In this document: positions 23,633 to 36,560 of the stretch, in pieces
Layout: every line of letters starts with the position of its first letter
How positions within the stretch are numbered: the stretch's first letter is position 1
Origin: Vermamoeba vermiformis
Lineage: Eukaryota > Tubulinea > Echinamoebida
Direction of reading: 5' to 3'
Assembly: GCA_045837725.1 (NCBI GenBank)
Contig: JBEWZL010000184.1
Coordinates: 434,001-498,000, forward strand
DNA length: 64,000 bases
Notes under the pieces: model-generated
Seen by the model: the letters and a program-made list of their open reading frames with translations, nothing else
Database searches by the model: none
Told to the model about the DNA's origin: nothing
Translations under genes and position numbers: made by a program

Positions 23633-26360
23633 TTATACCTTGTCGCTGGTAACACTAGCTTGATTTTGACTGTTAATCGAGTTTCCAGAGTTACCACTTT
23701 TGCTCGCTTTAGCGGATGTCTTGTGCGAGTCAGAAGTGCCCCTAATCTTTCTCTCATTAGCCTTAAGCTCGGCTAATCTCTCACGCAACGATTGTTCTCG
23801 TCGTGCGAGCAACTCGAGCTGATCTTCGACTTCTTCATAAGTTTCAGGCAGATTCGTGGAGCCCTGAGGAGTGCTACTCGCGCCCCATGAGGAACTGTTC
23901 TTTCTTCGTGTAGGGTCGTTGGATCCGGTCGCGACGTAGTAGATCTTCGGAATTAATAAGATGGCCAATGTAGCAGTAACGCCCCAAAGAATAGCAATGG
24001 AGCGGATGAGGAAGTCGATGTATCTATCGCCGATTTGAATAGCAAATAATACGAGCAAAATTAATGTTGCAAATGTAATATTATACATTGCAATCAAAAT
24101 GAATTTTGACTCGTTGTACTCGCTGCGGATCTTGCGGGACCAGAAACCAAGAACAACGCCACCAATGATAAGAGCAGCCTTGTATATGATGAGAACAACA
24201 GCAAAAGGCATCGTATTGCTGCTAACACAAGTTCTGTAGTTGTTGATCGGCCTGAATTCATCGACGACAATAGTTTCTACGTGGGGCGTAAAAGCAGCAG
24301 ACCAGACGACCAAAATGATGATCTCAATAGCCAAGGCAACAGCCATAATACGAAGCAAGTAGTAGTTGGTGAGCTTGATCATTTTCAGACTATGTTCATG
24401 GAAGATGCGCCAAACTCGCCAAGTCTTCGTGAGCAGAGCGCTGAACATGAGCACAAATCCAACGCCAGAGAGCCAATATCGCAAGTTGCACATAGTCGTA
24501 GTCGTTTCCAAGACCCAAAAGAAAAGTGAAGCGTAGATCATGATCGCACCAACGATGATTAATTCGACGAAAAGCAGCGATGAAGCGATGATTTGAGGTC
24601 TGTCGCGCCACACAGCGAAGAGGATCATGAGCACAATGCAGCATAAAATACCAACGCCAGCGACCACAACAATGCCGAGTTCAGCTTGAGATCCGTACCA
24701 AGAAACAACTTCTTGGCGCTCTTCAAATGTCGGCATCGGGTAGATCATGTCGTTAGCAGCGGCGGCAATAGGCAATATAATCATATCTTGCGTATCTTTG
24801 TTGACTTGGAGCGTTGCACCAGTTCCGGTTTCCACGATCTGACCAAAAGTGTTGAACTGCAGCTGGCCGTAGAACGTAATAGTGTTGAGGGTGTTCATCA
24901 TAGCGCGCATATCTTCGGTATCAAGCGAGTTGGAGAATTCAGCGGCACCTTGAACGGCTAATCCGCAAGCGAACTGAAAAGCAGCATGATAACCTACATA
25001 ACGTTAGTTAATTTGATACCGTACCATGTCGTATTACTTACTTGGGGTGTAATTGAATCGTTGGATAAACGTCTCGTAGAAAATCTCCGGGCTTTCCTTA
25101 TCAGCCTAATTAGGACAAAACGTAACGTTAGATTGTAATAAGATCGGGTAATTAAAATTTGTGTACGGATCTATTTTAAGCGCTGGGAATTCGATCTCGG
25201 AGGCAAAGAGATATACTTACGGTTGATGGGAAGAAATGCAAGGAACTTTTTCCGTCTTCTCTAAAAACACGGCCGCTCAATCGGTGATCCCAAAGTGCGG
25301 TTCCAGAGACGTAGCGTCCAGCGTCTCCAGCGATTTGAAGGAAGGTGTTATCGCTGAGACATTCGGCAAGGAGCATTGCAGGAGCAGTGTAGTTCGTTTC
25401 TTGCATCGCTTTAATGAAGTTGGTGCACTGGAAGATCGAGCCGACGACCAAATCCGGATTAGCTTGTTTCAGTTGTGCTATAACCTTCTTCATATTATCT
25501 GCGGTTACAGTGGCATTGCTAGAATAAGGAACAGGGATATCAGCAACAACTTCTAATTTGTTGTCTTGAGCGCCCGCGATCGCGCCATTGTACGCAGCCT
25601 TGAAGTAGAGATCGTTTAAGCCAGTCATCGTGAATATGCCAATAGTCTTAGCGCCTTTGACACGAGCGAGTGCAATGCCAGGCGGGTACAAGGATTCAGT
25701 ACTTGCTTGAACTCCGACCAAGTACTCAAATCTGCGACCAGATGGGGAAGTACAAGGCTCCAACAGGTCGGAATCACATTCAAAAATCTTTGGAGAGGAT
25801 CCGCCTAATGAAACGGGCATATGCCATTATTAGATAAATCCACACGTGCCACATATTAATTAAACTTAGAGAAATTTGAGCTAAATATCGGTCATCTTTA
25901 CGCATTATTAGGGCAAGCTTTCTATTTCTCTTTTTGATCTGGTATTATTTATCGATATTAATGGTAACTTACCTGAACCACAGCTAAGTAGTTTATATTT
26001 TTCTGCTTGAATCATGTAGGCTTGAGTTAAACCAGATGAAAAAGGAGCAAACATCGCATTCACGACGCCATAAGTACCATTTACGGTTGCTTGAATGGTG
26101 TCGGAGATCTTGATTTCCATTTCAGCTTCGGTGGGAGCGCCAACATCGACCGAAATTACTTCAACCGGATGTCGCGTTCCATTAACCAAGATTCCACCTC
26201 TAGCATTGACCATTTCGCTCCATAATATTTCTCCATCACGCAGTACTTTTACTACTGCCCAAGGGGACGAGATCGGGGCTACTGAAACTACACGGAAGAC
26301 TCCGATCACAGAAAAAACCTGGGAGAATAGCAGCAATACTACGGCTATTTTCCTCATCAT
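23633..26360 (-). CDS. Class C (GABA-B / Grl-like) G-protein-coupled receptor
   Basis: The start at 26360 gives a signal peptide (MMRKIAVVLLLFSQVFSVIG). The extracellular part is a bilobed ligand-binding domain of the periplasmic-binding type: LWSEMVNARGGILVNGTRHP, then GIALARVKGAKTIGIFTMTG, KKVIAQLKQANPDLVVGSIF and YHAAFQFACGLAVQGAAEFS. A seven-helix region follows in one long exon (24910-23633), with helices beginning GIVVVAGVGILCCIVLM and ending LWGVTATLAILLIPKIYYVA; a conserved-looking FxxKTWRVWRIF segment lies after TM3, as in GABA-B receptors. The cytoplasmic tail contains a heptad coiled coil (EEVEDQLELLARREQSLRER) and a Ser/Asn-rich end. The coiled coil suggests dimerisation as in GABA-B receptors. 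It has about five exons. The likely role is a chemosensory receptor; the ligand is unknown. Confidence 0.9.
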
Positions 26361-27804
26361 TTTATATAGGGCTCTATAATAAATAAAGCTGTTAATAATT
26401 GATTGAGTTGGAAGGGATAGACTTTGCAATAATTTCTTACTTACGTATTCTTTCTGAAACCTCGTGTGGTACTCTGTTTCGAGTTTAAGAATTATTAATG
26501 TGATCGATGCCAAACTAACTATTTATCTTTCACAACATAACCTCAAAAGACGTGTGGTAAACAATTCAAAAAGTTGAAAAGTTAAATTTGCCTCTCGATA
26601 ACGAAAACTCGAATAAGTTTGGCAAGTTTGATATTGTCGACAAGCTTTTCATATACTACTTAAACGTTTTAAAGTATTGTTGCATAATTACCTCGCTATC
26701 GCGTCATTTTATGCAGCTTGCTTGACTCCGATCTGCATCCAAATCATCGCGGCTGTACCTTTGCTCTAACTATGATGCTAACGCCTGTTACGAGGCATAA
26801 GTAACCTATAGATGATCAGAAATTATTAGTATACTTGTTTGTATAAGCGAGATTGCGATTCAGATATACTAAAAATAGTAGCAAAGTTCTAAAGTGACAC
26901 GCGGAAAAGACGGAACAACAGCTGGATCTGTTTTTGAACTGACGGCAGGCTGTCAAAATATGCAACAATATAAAGCGTATCATAGTCTCCCGGCTACATC
27001 GAGGTATATTTTTCCGCCGCCATTGCTATACCCTACTTTTTTTGACACGTGCGAATGCTTACAAAGCAACATGAGCAATATAATATTGTTGCATGGGATG
27101 CGATCATATTAATTATATGAAGTAACGGTTCAATTTATACTTTGGCAGTAACACCGGACTTTATAAGTATAATTTTTCTCTGCAACAGCAGAAATAGCAA
27201 ATTTTAAGGATTTAACAATAAATTTCAGCCTGTTTCGGAGGTTCTCCCTAAAATTTATTGGCATGTCGCTTAAATAATTAAATTAAGGCAACTCCGGAGT
27301 TATCGTAATCGTTAAATTAGCCGCAGGCCGCTTCCGACCTTTAAAATATAAATCTAATTGAATAATAGCAAGGCTAGTATCAAACTACCGCAAAAATGAA
27401 GTTTTAACAAAACGATCTCCTAGGAGAACGTACCTGACAATATAGCTAAATGAGCACGTGATTCTAACTGATAGGTCTCCTTCTCGATTCATGCAAAGGG
27501 CACACTATAGAGTTAAAATAATTAACTAATTTCTTTAGATCAAATGTTTGTTTGCCGCCAAAAATTATTTAAATTAATTACTCTTAATTACGGACGAATA
27601 TTAAAAATAGCATTAAGGTCTGCAATATTTTGCGTCTGAAATTATTATTTTAATTAATTTTGTAGCTTACAAGAGGTGCATTCTCTGTCTGCAGAGTTCA
27701 TCTAGTCTGTCTTATCTCGCCATTCCGTTGCGTTGGGTGATAGAAAGCTAAATTTTATAGTTTCATTATAACACTGGCCGCTTGGTGGTACACGTTGAAA
27801 ACTT
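26361..27804. other. Long intergenic region, no gene seen
   Basis: About 1.4 kb between two minus-strand genes. The strongest open frame (26894-27112, plus) lacks domain features and neighbouring in-phase exons, so I do not call it. A TGACACG-type half palindrome occurs at about 26895 and a TTTGACACGTGC at about 27047. Otherwise it is plain AT-rich sequence, likely 5' flank of the GPCR gene and 3' flank of the EGF gene. Confidence 0.55.
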
Positions 27805-29682
27805 TTAATGAATTTGATCTATTTGCTGGTATTCCTTCTTGCGTCTATTAACAACGAAGATAATCATTCCTATTATAGCCGCCACGGGTACGACACTAAC
27901 TAGAGCGCCTGCTATAATCATTTCCATCGGTAACCCGCTGGATGTTGATCCGTTTTCAGGAGACGAGGCGGGAGTCGTCTCAGGAGTTCCCTGGACAGGT
28001 TCTAATTGTAGAGGAGGTTCAATATGCTGAGGTGGCGCTATATGAACGCTGCAATCGACTGACCCAAAGCCAGGATTGCAATCGCAAGTGCCCATCTGTT
28101 CGCCGTCGGTATTGCAAACTCCTTGCTCACTGCAATTATTGGCGCATATCGCTACATACATATTATTAACGAAAATACTACTATTAGCGCTTATAATCAA
28201 CTTACATCCATGCCAGAGAGCGAAATCATAATTTTCAGTTACGTTGTTAGGTGCTCGTACGCCAATATACCAGTAGCCAGAGTAGCGCACGTTGATATCA
28301 ATCTGATTGACAGCACAATACTGCGTTGAGCATCCAACAAAGTCGTGCTGCTGTTCGTCAGGAATATTTGACCAGCGGACGTACACGAGCGGATTTGGAT
28401 TGCTTGGGTTGACAGCAGCCACCGAGAAGGCCAAACGAGACGACTTATCATTGCTGCTAGTCACTTTGATTCTATAATAAGTCATTGAGGAGCTTGCTGT
28501 GCCAGTAGCATTTGAGTTGTGGATGTGTTTAGTTCTGTGACTGGATTCGAACACGTTGGGCCAGCAAAGGACGCGTTGCAAACTAATAACCCAAAATATA
28601 AATATTAAAATATAAAAATAAATGTAACGTACCTTCAATCGCGGACTGCAGAATGAAAAGTGTCTGATCTGTTTTTTGTAAAAGTTTTGCACTCAATAAA
28701 TAGAGACCAACTCCAGGATTGGTCATAGTCAGTTGACCATTTACTGAATTTCCATCGTTGAGATAGGTCTCATTGGCCTGCAAGAATGGATTGCCTTCCA
28801 GTCGACAACGTAGTTGTACGTTTGGATCTGTTGTCCACGTTATAGCGCTTGCAGTAACAGCCAGTGCCGTGGAGAACATATCGACTCCATTACCAAACCC
28901 TAAGGTATAGGTCTCGTTACTGGGAGTGGAAATTATCACTGGAGCCACATCACAATTTTGTCCTAAGGAAATTTGAAGGCACGCCACAGCAACCGCATTG
29001 AAAGTCAGCCGCACGGAGTTATTTAGGGGAAGAGGATTAATAAAAGAAGCTCCTAACGCATAAGCAGTTGAGCGTAAAATCCAGGAAAGAGATGGCATTG
29101 ATTTTCCTGGAACTCCTGGCCGTATTTCGTGATACTCTGAGCAAGTATCTGCACTCCAGCGAGACGGGTGAGCAAACTATGCAATATGACAAGTTAGTTC
29201 GAGAACCAAAATATTAGACCTGACGTACTCCTTGCTGAGATAAGCAGATCCTCAAGCCATACGCGAACACTTCGGTATTATTCGGTATAAATAAAGTTAC
29301 TGGCGAGACCAAGCTGGGTATAACAAAGTCGCTGTTGCATTGCCATTCAGAGTTGGAGACAGTCGCGGTGCAGTTTGCATTCCAAGGAACTAGAATAAAT
29401 TTTTTGTTAGATATTTTATATGAATATCGCGTGTAATAAGTCGTGGTTTATATCAAATAAATACAAGATAAAATAAATATAAAATTGTATTTTAATATCT
29501 CTTGCAGAATCTCGACCACAAATATTGTCGTGATTCATTACACGTTAACTATTTATTTCTGGTTTTATTTGAAAATATTAAGTAATTCTAGCGTGTTGGA
29601 TCATGATTATTTATTTAATTCTACCTGGTTGCGCAGTGGAAAACACGAATAAAAGTAATATTGCAAGAACTTGTTCTTTCAT
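27805..29682 (-). CDS. Type I membrane protein with EGF-like domain
   Basis: The start at 29682 gives a signal peptide (MKEQVLAILLLFVFSTAQP); a 230-base intron separates it from the ectodomain exon (VPWNANCTATVSNSEWQC). The ectodomain contains two similar beta-rich units with several N-glycosylation sites (LQANETYLNDGNSVNGQLTM and YSGYWYIGVRAPNNVTENYD), which resemble bacterial-type pre-peptidase C-terminal or jelly-roll folds. One EGF-like domain follows (CANNCSEQGVCNTDGEQMG, then CDCNPGFGSVDC), then a Pro/Glu-rich stalk, one transmembrane helix (AGALVSVVPVAAIIGMIIFV) and a short basic tail RRKKEYQQIDQIH. The layout is that of a tenascin-like adhesion or sensing protein. No intracellular signalling domain is present. 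It ends at 27805. Confidence 0.75.
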
Positions 29683-29741
29683 GTTGCTGCGTTGCGAACA
29701 ATGCAAAAAAATAATGGGGTATATCTAAAAATTCTTTTGGT

Positions 29742-29753
29742 TGACACGTGTCA
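29742..29753. promoter_or_regulatory. TGACACGTGTCA palindrome (intergenic)
   Basis: Exact copy 60 bases upstream of the EGF-protein start, followed within 10 bases by TTCACGTGACATGTCAA. It is in position to act on that promoter. Confidence 0.6.
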
Positions 29754-29878
29754 CTAATTTTTTCACGTGACATGTCAACCCAAAAAAAAGTTGTGCTGAG
29801 GTTTTCATGTCCTCGTAGACCATAAAGATATTCTATTTACTTCAAAGAGATAACCGCAGCGGACAACACGCTTTGCTT

Positions 29879-32800
29879 CTACACGTTAAAGTTGATAATT
29901 TTGACGGAATTGTTCATCAATCCAACGAGCACAAAGTTGTCTTTGACAATCATGCACTTCGGTCCAGCAGTCAATGGCACGACGTACAGCGGTGTTTCAG
30001 GACGACGCACATCCCACACTTCAACTGCGCTCTTCTTGTCCAGCACTCCTGCAAACACAAGGTGACCCTTGGTTCCGAGAGACAAGTACTTAAGTGAGAT
30101 TAAGTTAGTCAAAGTGACCGGATATCCGCGAGTATAAATTTTATGTTTTTTTACCTGACGCGCCATTGGAGACCAGCTGCCCTTTGATGCTTCAGGCTGT
30201 TCAGAGAATCGTGCGAGTTGCTTGCCGGTCAAAATGTCCCAAGCGAACAACTCAGAATTCGAGGACGATACGATAATCATTGCGTCTTCATCAATTGCAA
30301 CATGATCGATAGACATTCCCGTGTGTGCTTTCTTGTGACGCCACAGGGACTTGCCAGTACTGACTTCGAAACACTCGATCAACTTCGAGGCACTGCCAAC
30401 TGCGTACTTCTTGCCCAATGTCAAATAAGTGGCGTAACCTTGCCCTAAAGAATAACACAGTTATTACCGAAGTCACCATATGACACGTGTCAAAGTGTCA
30501 TTTGAAGAAAGTAGAGTGTCTGAGACACGTAACAATGTGAAAGATATTACGTGTCAAAATGTCAAACTAAGTGTCATCATACCTTCACTTTCAGCGATCT
30601 TAGTCTTGGTGTTGACATCATAGAATCGAACCTTAGTGTCACCATTGGCACCAGTGCCAGTGATCGCAATGTTATCTTGCAACAACACCGTGTATGAGCT
30701 CTTGCCTTCAACGAACGACCACAGCTCTTGACCGGTCTTCCAGTTGTACAGCGCATACGTGTTGTAATTGGCTGTCAATGCGAGATCGCCACTGACACTC
30801 AAATCTAAACGAGTGTTAATTACCATATAAGGAAAAATGAGTTAAAAAAAATACCTCGAACTGAAGGCGCGATTTGACGCTCTTCGTCAGTTTCGAAATT
30901 TCGGGCCAACAAACGACCCGAGCCCATGTGATACAACAACGTTTTGTCTTTCGAGACCACTGTCAAGTCTAGGACTTTATTGCCTTCGTACTCATCCCCG
31001 TCAACTTTCTTAACGGTAATAGTCTGTTTCGATCAACGGTAAGTAATTGTATATCGCCTTATTAGGCGTCATTTACCTTTTTCAAAGTACCGCTCTTAAC
31101 GTCCACGCAAGAGATGTGATAGGCCAAATCACCTACGAAGAGCAGGCCAGTTTGAGGATCGAAATCCATGCTCGAGACACCACTACCACAATGTAAGTAT
31201 AATCATCGATTATAATATAAAAATAAGATATGTATGTGGTGGATCTCGTCAATATTGAAATTTATATTGAATTTTTATATAATCTTACGCGTGATGAGGA
31301 TTGGCATAGCCCTCAATTTCTTTGGGATTTTCAATTCCAGGAATCAATGACAATTCCTTGCTCAAGAGAACACCTAAAAGTGACACGTGTCAAAAGGGTG
31401 TTCGTGACACTAACCAATGAAATTTACCTTTGCGCATGTTCACTTGAGTATGCCACTTCAAAGCGAGTTCCTTTTTAGGACTTTGAGTCTTTGCATCAAT
31501 TCCGTACTCGCGCGCAAGTTGCACTTTCCAAATATGGCTATTGTCACTCCACTGTTTGAACTGTCTGCACACCATCGAGAACGACACCAAATCCTTCACG
31601 TTGACATGAACGAGGATCGAGGCCACGACTTCCGTCGCTAACTTGAAAAACAACGACGTTTGATTGGTGTTCAAGTCGTACTTTGACGTGTCAACTTCGT
31701 GACATTCGTAACCTCGTTCAAGTTTTACTATAATAGTACGGAACGTTAGGACATAAGACTTTAACAAGCCACATATATTTGCATTTTTTACTTACTAATA
31801 GCTTCGGGCTGTAATTTTGCAAATTCAGAAATCAGCACCCCCTTTGATGCGGCACCGAGCAAGTCACCGTTGAGCAGCAACGCAAGTCCCTAGCATTATC
31901 AAGTTATTGTTAGTCTTATATATAAGGACCTTTGTTATTCAATACCTCGTTATTAGACTTCTTAGCGACATCAGCGGGAGTTTCACCGGCATTGTTTTTC
32001 TCGCTCATCCATTTTTTCAACGACTCAATGTCGGCTGTGCAATGTTACATTTTAGCAGCGGAATAATAAAGAGATAATAGAGATATTACCTTGTTTGGTA
32101 ATCAAGGCAAGCAGCTTCTCGCCAGCATCTTTCAATGAGCAGGCCACATGCACCAAGTTGTTTCCGTCTTTGTCTTTCACCTCCAAATGAGCACCATTGC
32201 GAATCTGATTCGCACGTTAATTAATTAATTCATGAAGTCTGCAAATTAACTTTGCACTTACGAGAATTTTAGCGGCCTCAAGGTTTTCTTGCGCAAGTGC
32301 GAACATCAATGGCGTTTGATTGTTGCTACTGAGTGCGTTCACGTCAGCTTTGTACTTAAGCAACAACTCGACATTAGGTGTCAAGTCCTCGGCAGGCTCG
32401 TAATCATTGGGCGGTTCGAGCACTTTGCAAGCGAGGTGCAATGCTGTCAAACCATCGGCGTTCTTTGCATTTACATCGATGACACCTGTCAAAAATGTCA
32501 TAAAAACATTCTTGGTGAACGTTTAAATGAATAATTGTCCTACCTTTTTGCAACACGTATTCGAGGATGTCGGTCATAGCAGCATCCATCATCAAATGCA
32601 ACAAAGTGTTGCCTTCAATGTTGACAGTCAACGACGCTCCGAAGCTTTCAACCAACTAATAAACAATAATTAATAAAGGCCGAATATTTTTAGTGCCGGA
32701 AATTTCCTACCTTGAAAACTTCAACGTTTTGGGCTTGCAACAGGGGAATTTGGGTCGGAGCTAAAAGAAAGTCAGTTTAAGTTGGGCTTATGAGTCGAAT

Positions 32801-34486
32801 TTACCCTCAGGAGGAGCTACGTTAAAGTCCAAACCGTGCTTGCCGAGTACTTGAACGGTCTCGCCAATGTCAGCAAGTGCGTCTTGGAACTTTTGTTGCA
32901 CTTGTTCTTGTTGCTCCCAAGACAGGCGCTAAAATTAAACCCGTTAATAACCTTATATATATTATACATAGTAATGCATATTGTATTCTTACTTCACCAC
33001 CGGTATCGATGTTCGGAGCTCCCATTGCAATTGTAACAAGAGATCGACCTAAAATTTAAATTTAAGTAGGCTATTTATATACGGCTCTTTCGTAATATAT
33101 ATACCTCTGTAAGTCTTTTTAATATCAGCTCCGAGCTCGACAAGCTTCTCAATGGCATGTGCAACCTTGTTACGGCACGCAATAAAAATTTCGTCGAGGT
33201 CAAGGTTTGAAGGCTTGGCTCCCTTTTCTATAATAAAAAGAGCATTAGTCTTGCATATGAATAGTGAGTACTAGGCACCTACCAAACAAAAGATCGATAA
33301 TAGGCAATTCACGGCGCCACAAAGCGAGAATCAAAGGCGTCAACTTCTCGTCTCCGTAGCCATTGACATCGGCTCCTGCTTCGAGCAACAAATTGACAAA
33401 TTCGATTTTGTCAGCTAAGATAAAAATACATTATTGGCATTACTATAATATCATTGAACTCGCCTATCCGCCAAGACAGGTGTCAAAAAAGTCTCAAATC
33501 TGGATCTTGAAGGACTTACTCGCAACGGCAGCACACAAAGGAGGGTTGAAAAAAGGCTTTTCGGGAGTTGAATTCAACACGATTGGTTGAATTTTTTGCG
33601 TAAGAAGGTACTTGACGATGTCAACATTGTTTTGGGACATGGCAACGTTGATGGCCAAATCACCGTTAGGAGACTCGAAATTGACGTCCGCTCCTTTTTT
33701 CAATAACATCTCAATGGTTTCTATATAGGAATTCGTTAGTTAAATAAAACTTCAAAAGCCGGATGTAGATCTTACCGATGTTTCCTCCACGAACAGCCCA
33801 ACTAATTGCATTGCCGACCTCAGCGCCGCGCTCGATAAGACGATTGGCAATATGGATATTATTAGACATTAGGGCTTGCAATAGAGGTGTTTTGTTCCAA
33901 CTGTCAAGCGCCTCTTTGTTGTAGCCTGCATCCAGCAAAATATCCAAAACCTCTGAAATTTCGCAATGAAATTAGGAAAAAATTGTTAAACGCTGATAAT
34001 TTATCGGCGCTGTGCGTATTTGTTCTAACCTGTTGAAAATTTTGGGTGCTGAGCTACAACGTGGAGAGCCGTCATGTTCCCGAAGATCTGATTAACAAAA
34101 CCAACCGGACTCTCAGCAACATATTGTTTTACTGTCAAAATATTAGTAAGAGCAATATGGTTGCTTATGATCGGTGTAGCATCACTTGTAACGATAAATT
34201 TATTTCCGATCGATTAAAAAATAATAACGAGATCGAGAAAGACTCACCTTTTTCAATATCAATTGGTTCTGGTCCGCTTGAATATTTTATCAAATAGTCA
34301 AACAAAGGGCCCGAGTTCATTTTGGGCACTTTTTCTTTTATCATTTGACCGTTTACAAAGGTGACCATAACGCCTTTTCAAACAATAGAATTAATTAAGC
34401 GAAAAATATAACAAATTTATTAATTATTTACCTCCTCCTGCTTCCATTTCATCATCAGATGAGTTGATATTTGTTACTTGTTGCAT
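29879..34486 (-). CDS. Ankyrin-repeat / F-box / beta-propeller protein
   Basis: A large minus-strand gene of about twenty exons, starting at MQQVTNINSSDDEME. From 34370 to 31950 it encodes more than ten ankyrin repeats (for example WNKTPLLQALMSNNIHIANR, GDLAINVAMSQNNVDIVKYL, DGLTALHLACKVLE, NQTPLMFALAQENLEAAKIL). The F-box follows at 31660-31500 (FKLATEVVASILVHVNVKDL, then FSMVCRQFKQWSDNSHIWKV). From about 31370 to 29879 there are quinoprotein/WD40-like strands (YALYNWKTGQELWSFVEGKS, LIECFEVSTGKSLWRHKKAH, AVEVWDVRRPETPLYVV), ending at the TAG at 29879. I infer an SCF adaptor with two protein-binding surfaces. I treat it as one gene because the exon after the last ankyrin unit (GLALLLNGDLLGAASKGVLI) splices directly into the F-box exon; a split into two genes cannot be fully excluded. 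Two introns hold the TGACACGTGTCA palindrome. Confidence 0.75.
30481..30492. promoter_or_regulatory. TGACACGTGTCA palindrome (intron)
   Basis: Exact copy in an intron of the ankyrin/F-box gene. The same intron also contains GAGACACGTAAC and ACGTGTCAAAATGTCA, making a cluster of half sites. Confidence 0.6.
31381..31392. promoter_or_regulatory. TGACACGTGTCA palindrome (intron)
   Basis: Exact copy in an intron of the ankyrin/F-box gene, only about 6 bases from the 3' splice site, so a splicing role is possible. Confidence 0.6.
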
Positions 34487-34819
34487 TTGTGACCGGAACT
34501 ACGAGAAGCGTTGTATTGATCGAGCAGAGATAACAATAATTAACGCTGGCATAGATTTTTTGCTTAGACGAACGGCGTAAAAATAGGATTGGAATCACAC
34601 CTGTCAGAAAAAATGGAGATTAAATCGAACTGGGACTCACCGACAGTCCCAAAAGCGTTACTATCCTATGCACGTGCATGTAGCAACGTCCGGGGTCAAG
34701 GATGCAGATATTATCTTTGGCCTAAGCAAGAATTTCCGGTAATTTCAAAATAGTTCGGATCTCAACCCAAATGTGATCGGTTTTAAACAAAGTTTGGTCT
34801 GTTAGCGCTATTAATTGCT

Positions 34820-36314
34820 TTATTCGGCTGTTCTTTTGTTTCTGTCGCGATACTTCAACGCTGACCGCTTCATTTGTTCGTAGAATACAAAAGTTAAAGT
34901 GAAATGTGGTCCGAGACGAAGGAATGACGTCAAAAATCCTATTAAATAATAGTACTTAGTAAGAAATGACATTTATGAAAGTTATCACGACGACCAAATA
35001 TGTAGGCTCGAAGAGAAAATGCTATGTACGAGCTGCAGATCCACTTACCTTTGTACAAGGCTAAAAATCCTTCATATCGCACAATCTTCACGTAAGCATC
35101 GTATCCGTTCTTATATAATCCTTTTCCTTCTTTTGGTTGGTTGTAAATACGTGTTCGAACGACATCCGTTGGGTTCATGACGAAGGCAGTGATAAAACTC
35201 GAAATCAAGCCACAAACTGCGTCAGTGAATGAATTTTCTAAGAAAATAAATATTAGTCGTAATTTTAGCAAATAACGTTCGTCACGTAATTGCCCAACAT
35301 TACTAAAGTTCTTGATTAGCGTGTAATAACAGTGCCTATATTTACCTTTCATGTATTTCTTTTCCATTACTTGTTCTCTAAGCCAAGAATAGGAGGCTAA
35401 ATTAGCACCAGTGCCCAAAAATGATCGCATAGCTGACAGATCTGATCCTTTCCAAAGACTCTGAACACCCTCGTGCTTGATCATATGCCTAATTGCCTGA
35501 AATAGACCTTCGTATTGGTGTTGGTGACCCACTGCCGTGGTTGTGCTGCTCGTGGCTGCCTGCATCCGTGTTTTCACTACTTCGAAGGGGTTACACGCAA
35601 CAGCTCCCATAACACCACTAATAGAACCTATAAATGGATACTCGTAAGAATTTAATTGGTTTGCTGTGACAGCTATCCTTAAGGTCTAGATCTAGCGCAA
35701 CACGTATGCACGGATTTGGATCTAAACCGATTGGAACTAGAATTCAATTCTCTTACCTGCAATGAATCTTTTCCATATTGGTGGTGCTTTGTGTTCTTTC
35801 TCGCGGTCATGAATGAAATTAATAATGGGATCAAACATGCCGATCCGGAAAATATTTTTGGATCCCTCGCGTAAAATAGCTGGAGGTAAGCCCTTTTGAA
35901 GCCCTTTAATGCCCTCATTTTTGTAGATCTTCACCATGCAATCGAGCGAATTTTTGTAAATTTGTTCATTTTTTTGGAGTTGCAATCTGACCTGATTAGG
36001 TAGAATAGTTAGATCACGTATCTTAAGCGAGTATTAAATCATAAAATAATTATTTCATAATTATCCAACGAAAATCTTCGCATTCTAATCGGTGCTACCA
36101 GATTTCTAGATCACGCAAAGTCTGATCTCACTCCGTTATACATTAAATTAATAATTTTTATTCAGGTAATTATTTATTTAATGATTATTACCTTAGCAGT
36201 ATCAAAAGGATTTGTGAAAAGAACCGCGAACTGTGGTGCAATCGTGGAGAACAAGAAGTTCTGCCAGGCCGGCAGCTGCGCTGTAGCGGCTCGCTTCTTG
36301 TCGACCGTGCTCAT
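34820..36314 (-). CDS. Mitochondrial carrier protein (SLC25 family, oxaloacetate-carrier-like)
   Basis: An inner-mitochondrial-membrane solute carrier. The three SLC25 signature motifs are present in order: NPFDTAKV(R) at about 36190, NPFEVVKTRMQA at about 35580 and NPTDVVRTRIYNQP at about 35160. Each is followed by the expected second helix (YKNEGIKGLQKGLPPAILRE; KHEGVQSLWKGSDLSAMRSF; VRYEGFLALYKG). The last exon, 34935-34820, supplies the sixth helix (FLRLGPHFTLTFVFYEQM) and a basic tail. The third motif ending RIYNQP resembles the oxaloacetate-carrier branch (OAC1, SLC25A34/35), but the substrate cannot be fixed from this. The start is ATG at 36314 (MSTVDKKRAATAQ); the longer open frame upstream lacks an ATG. 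It is divergent from the Nudix gene, with about 245 bases between starts. Confidence 0.85.
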
Positions 36315-36560
36315 CGAGCTATTTGACAGATATCTTTTCGATCGGAGTTCGCACAAAACAGTCAGTGGTGTGAGTTCACGGCACGTGCTCGATCCGATTT
36401 AAATCTTGAGTAACTTTAATTTTCATCAAGCCCTTGCGTTGTCGATCCATATATCGACTCTACTTATGCTTTACCTGAAAATTGCGCTTCGGAATTCTCA
36501 CAAGGCTCCAACTTCAAATTCCGTTAAAATTACCAAGCAGGAGATTATTAACAGACAATC

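Noticed and set aside
26760-26830. Possible C/D-box snoRNA (ATGATGC ... box-like elements)
   Set aside because: No proper C box (RTGATGA), D box (CTGA) and terminal stem occur together.
26894-27112. Plus-strand open frame of 72 codons in the large intergenic region
   Set aside because: It has no domain features, no in-phase neighbouring exons and atypical composition; likely chance.
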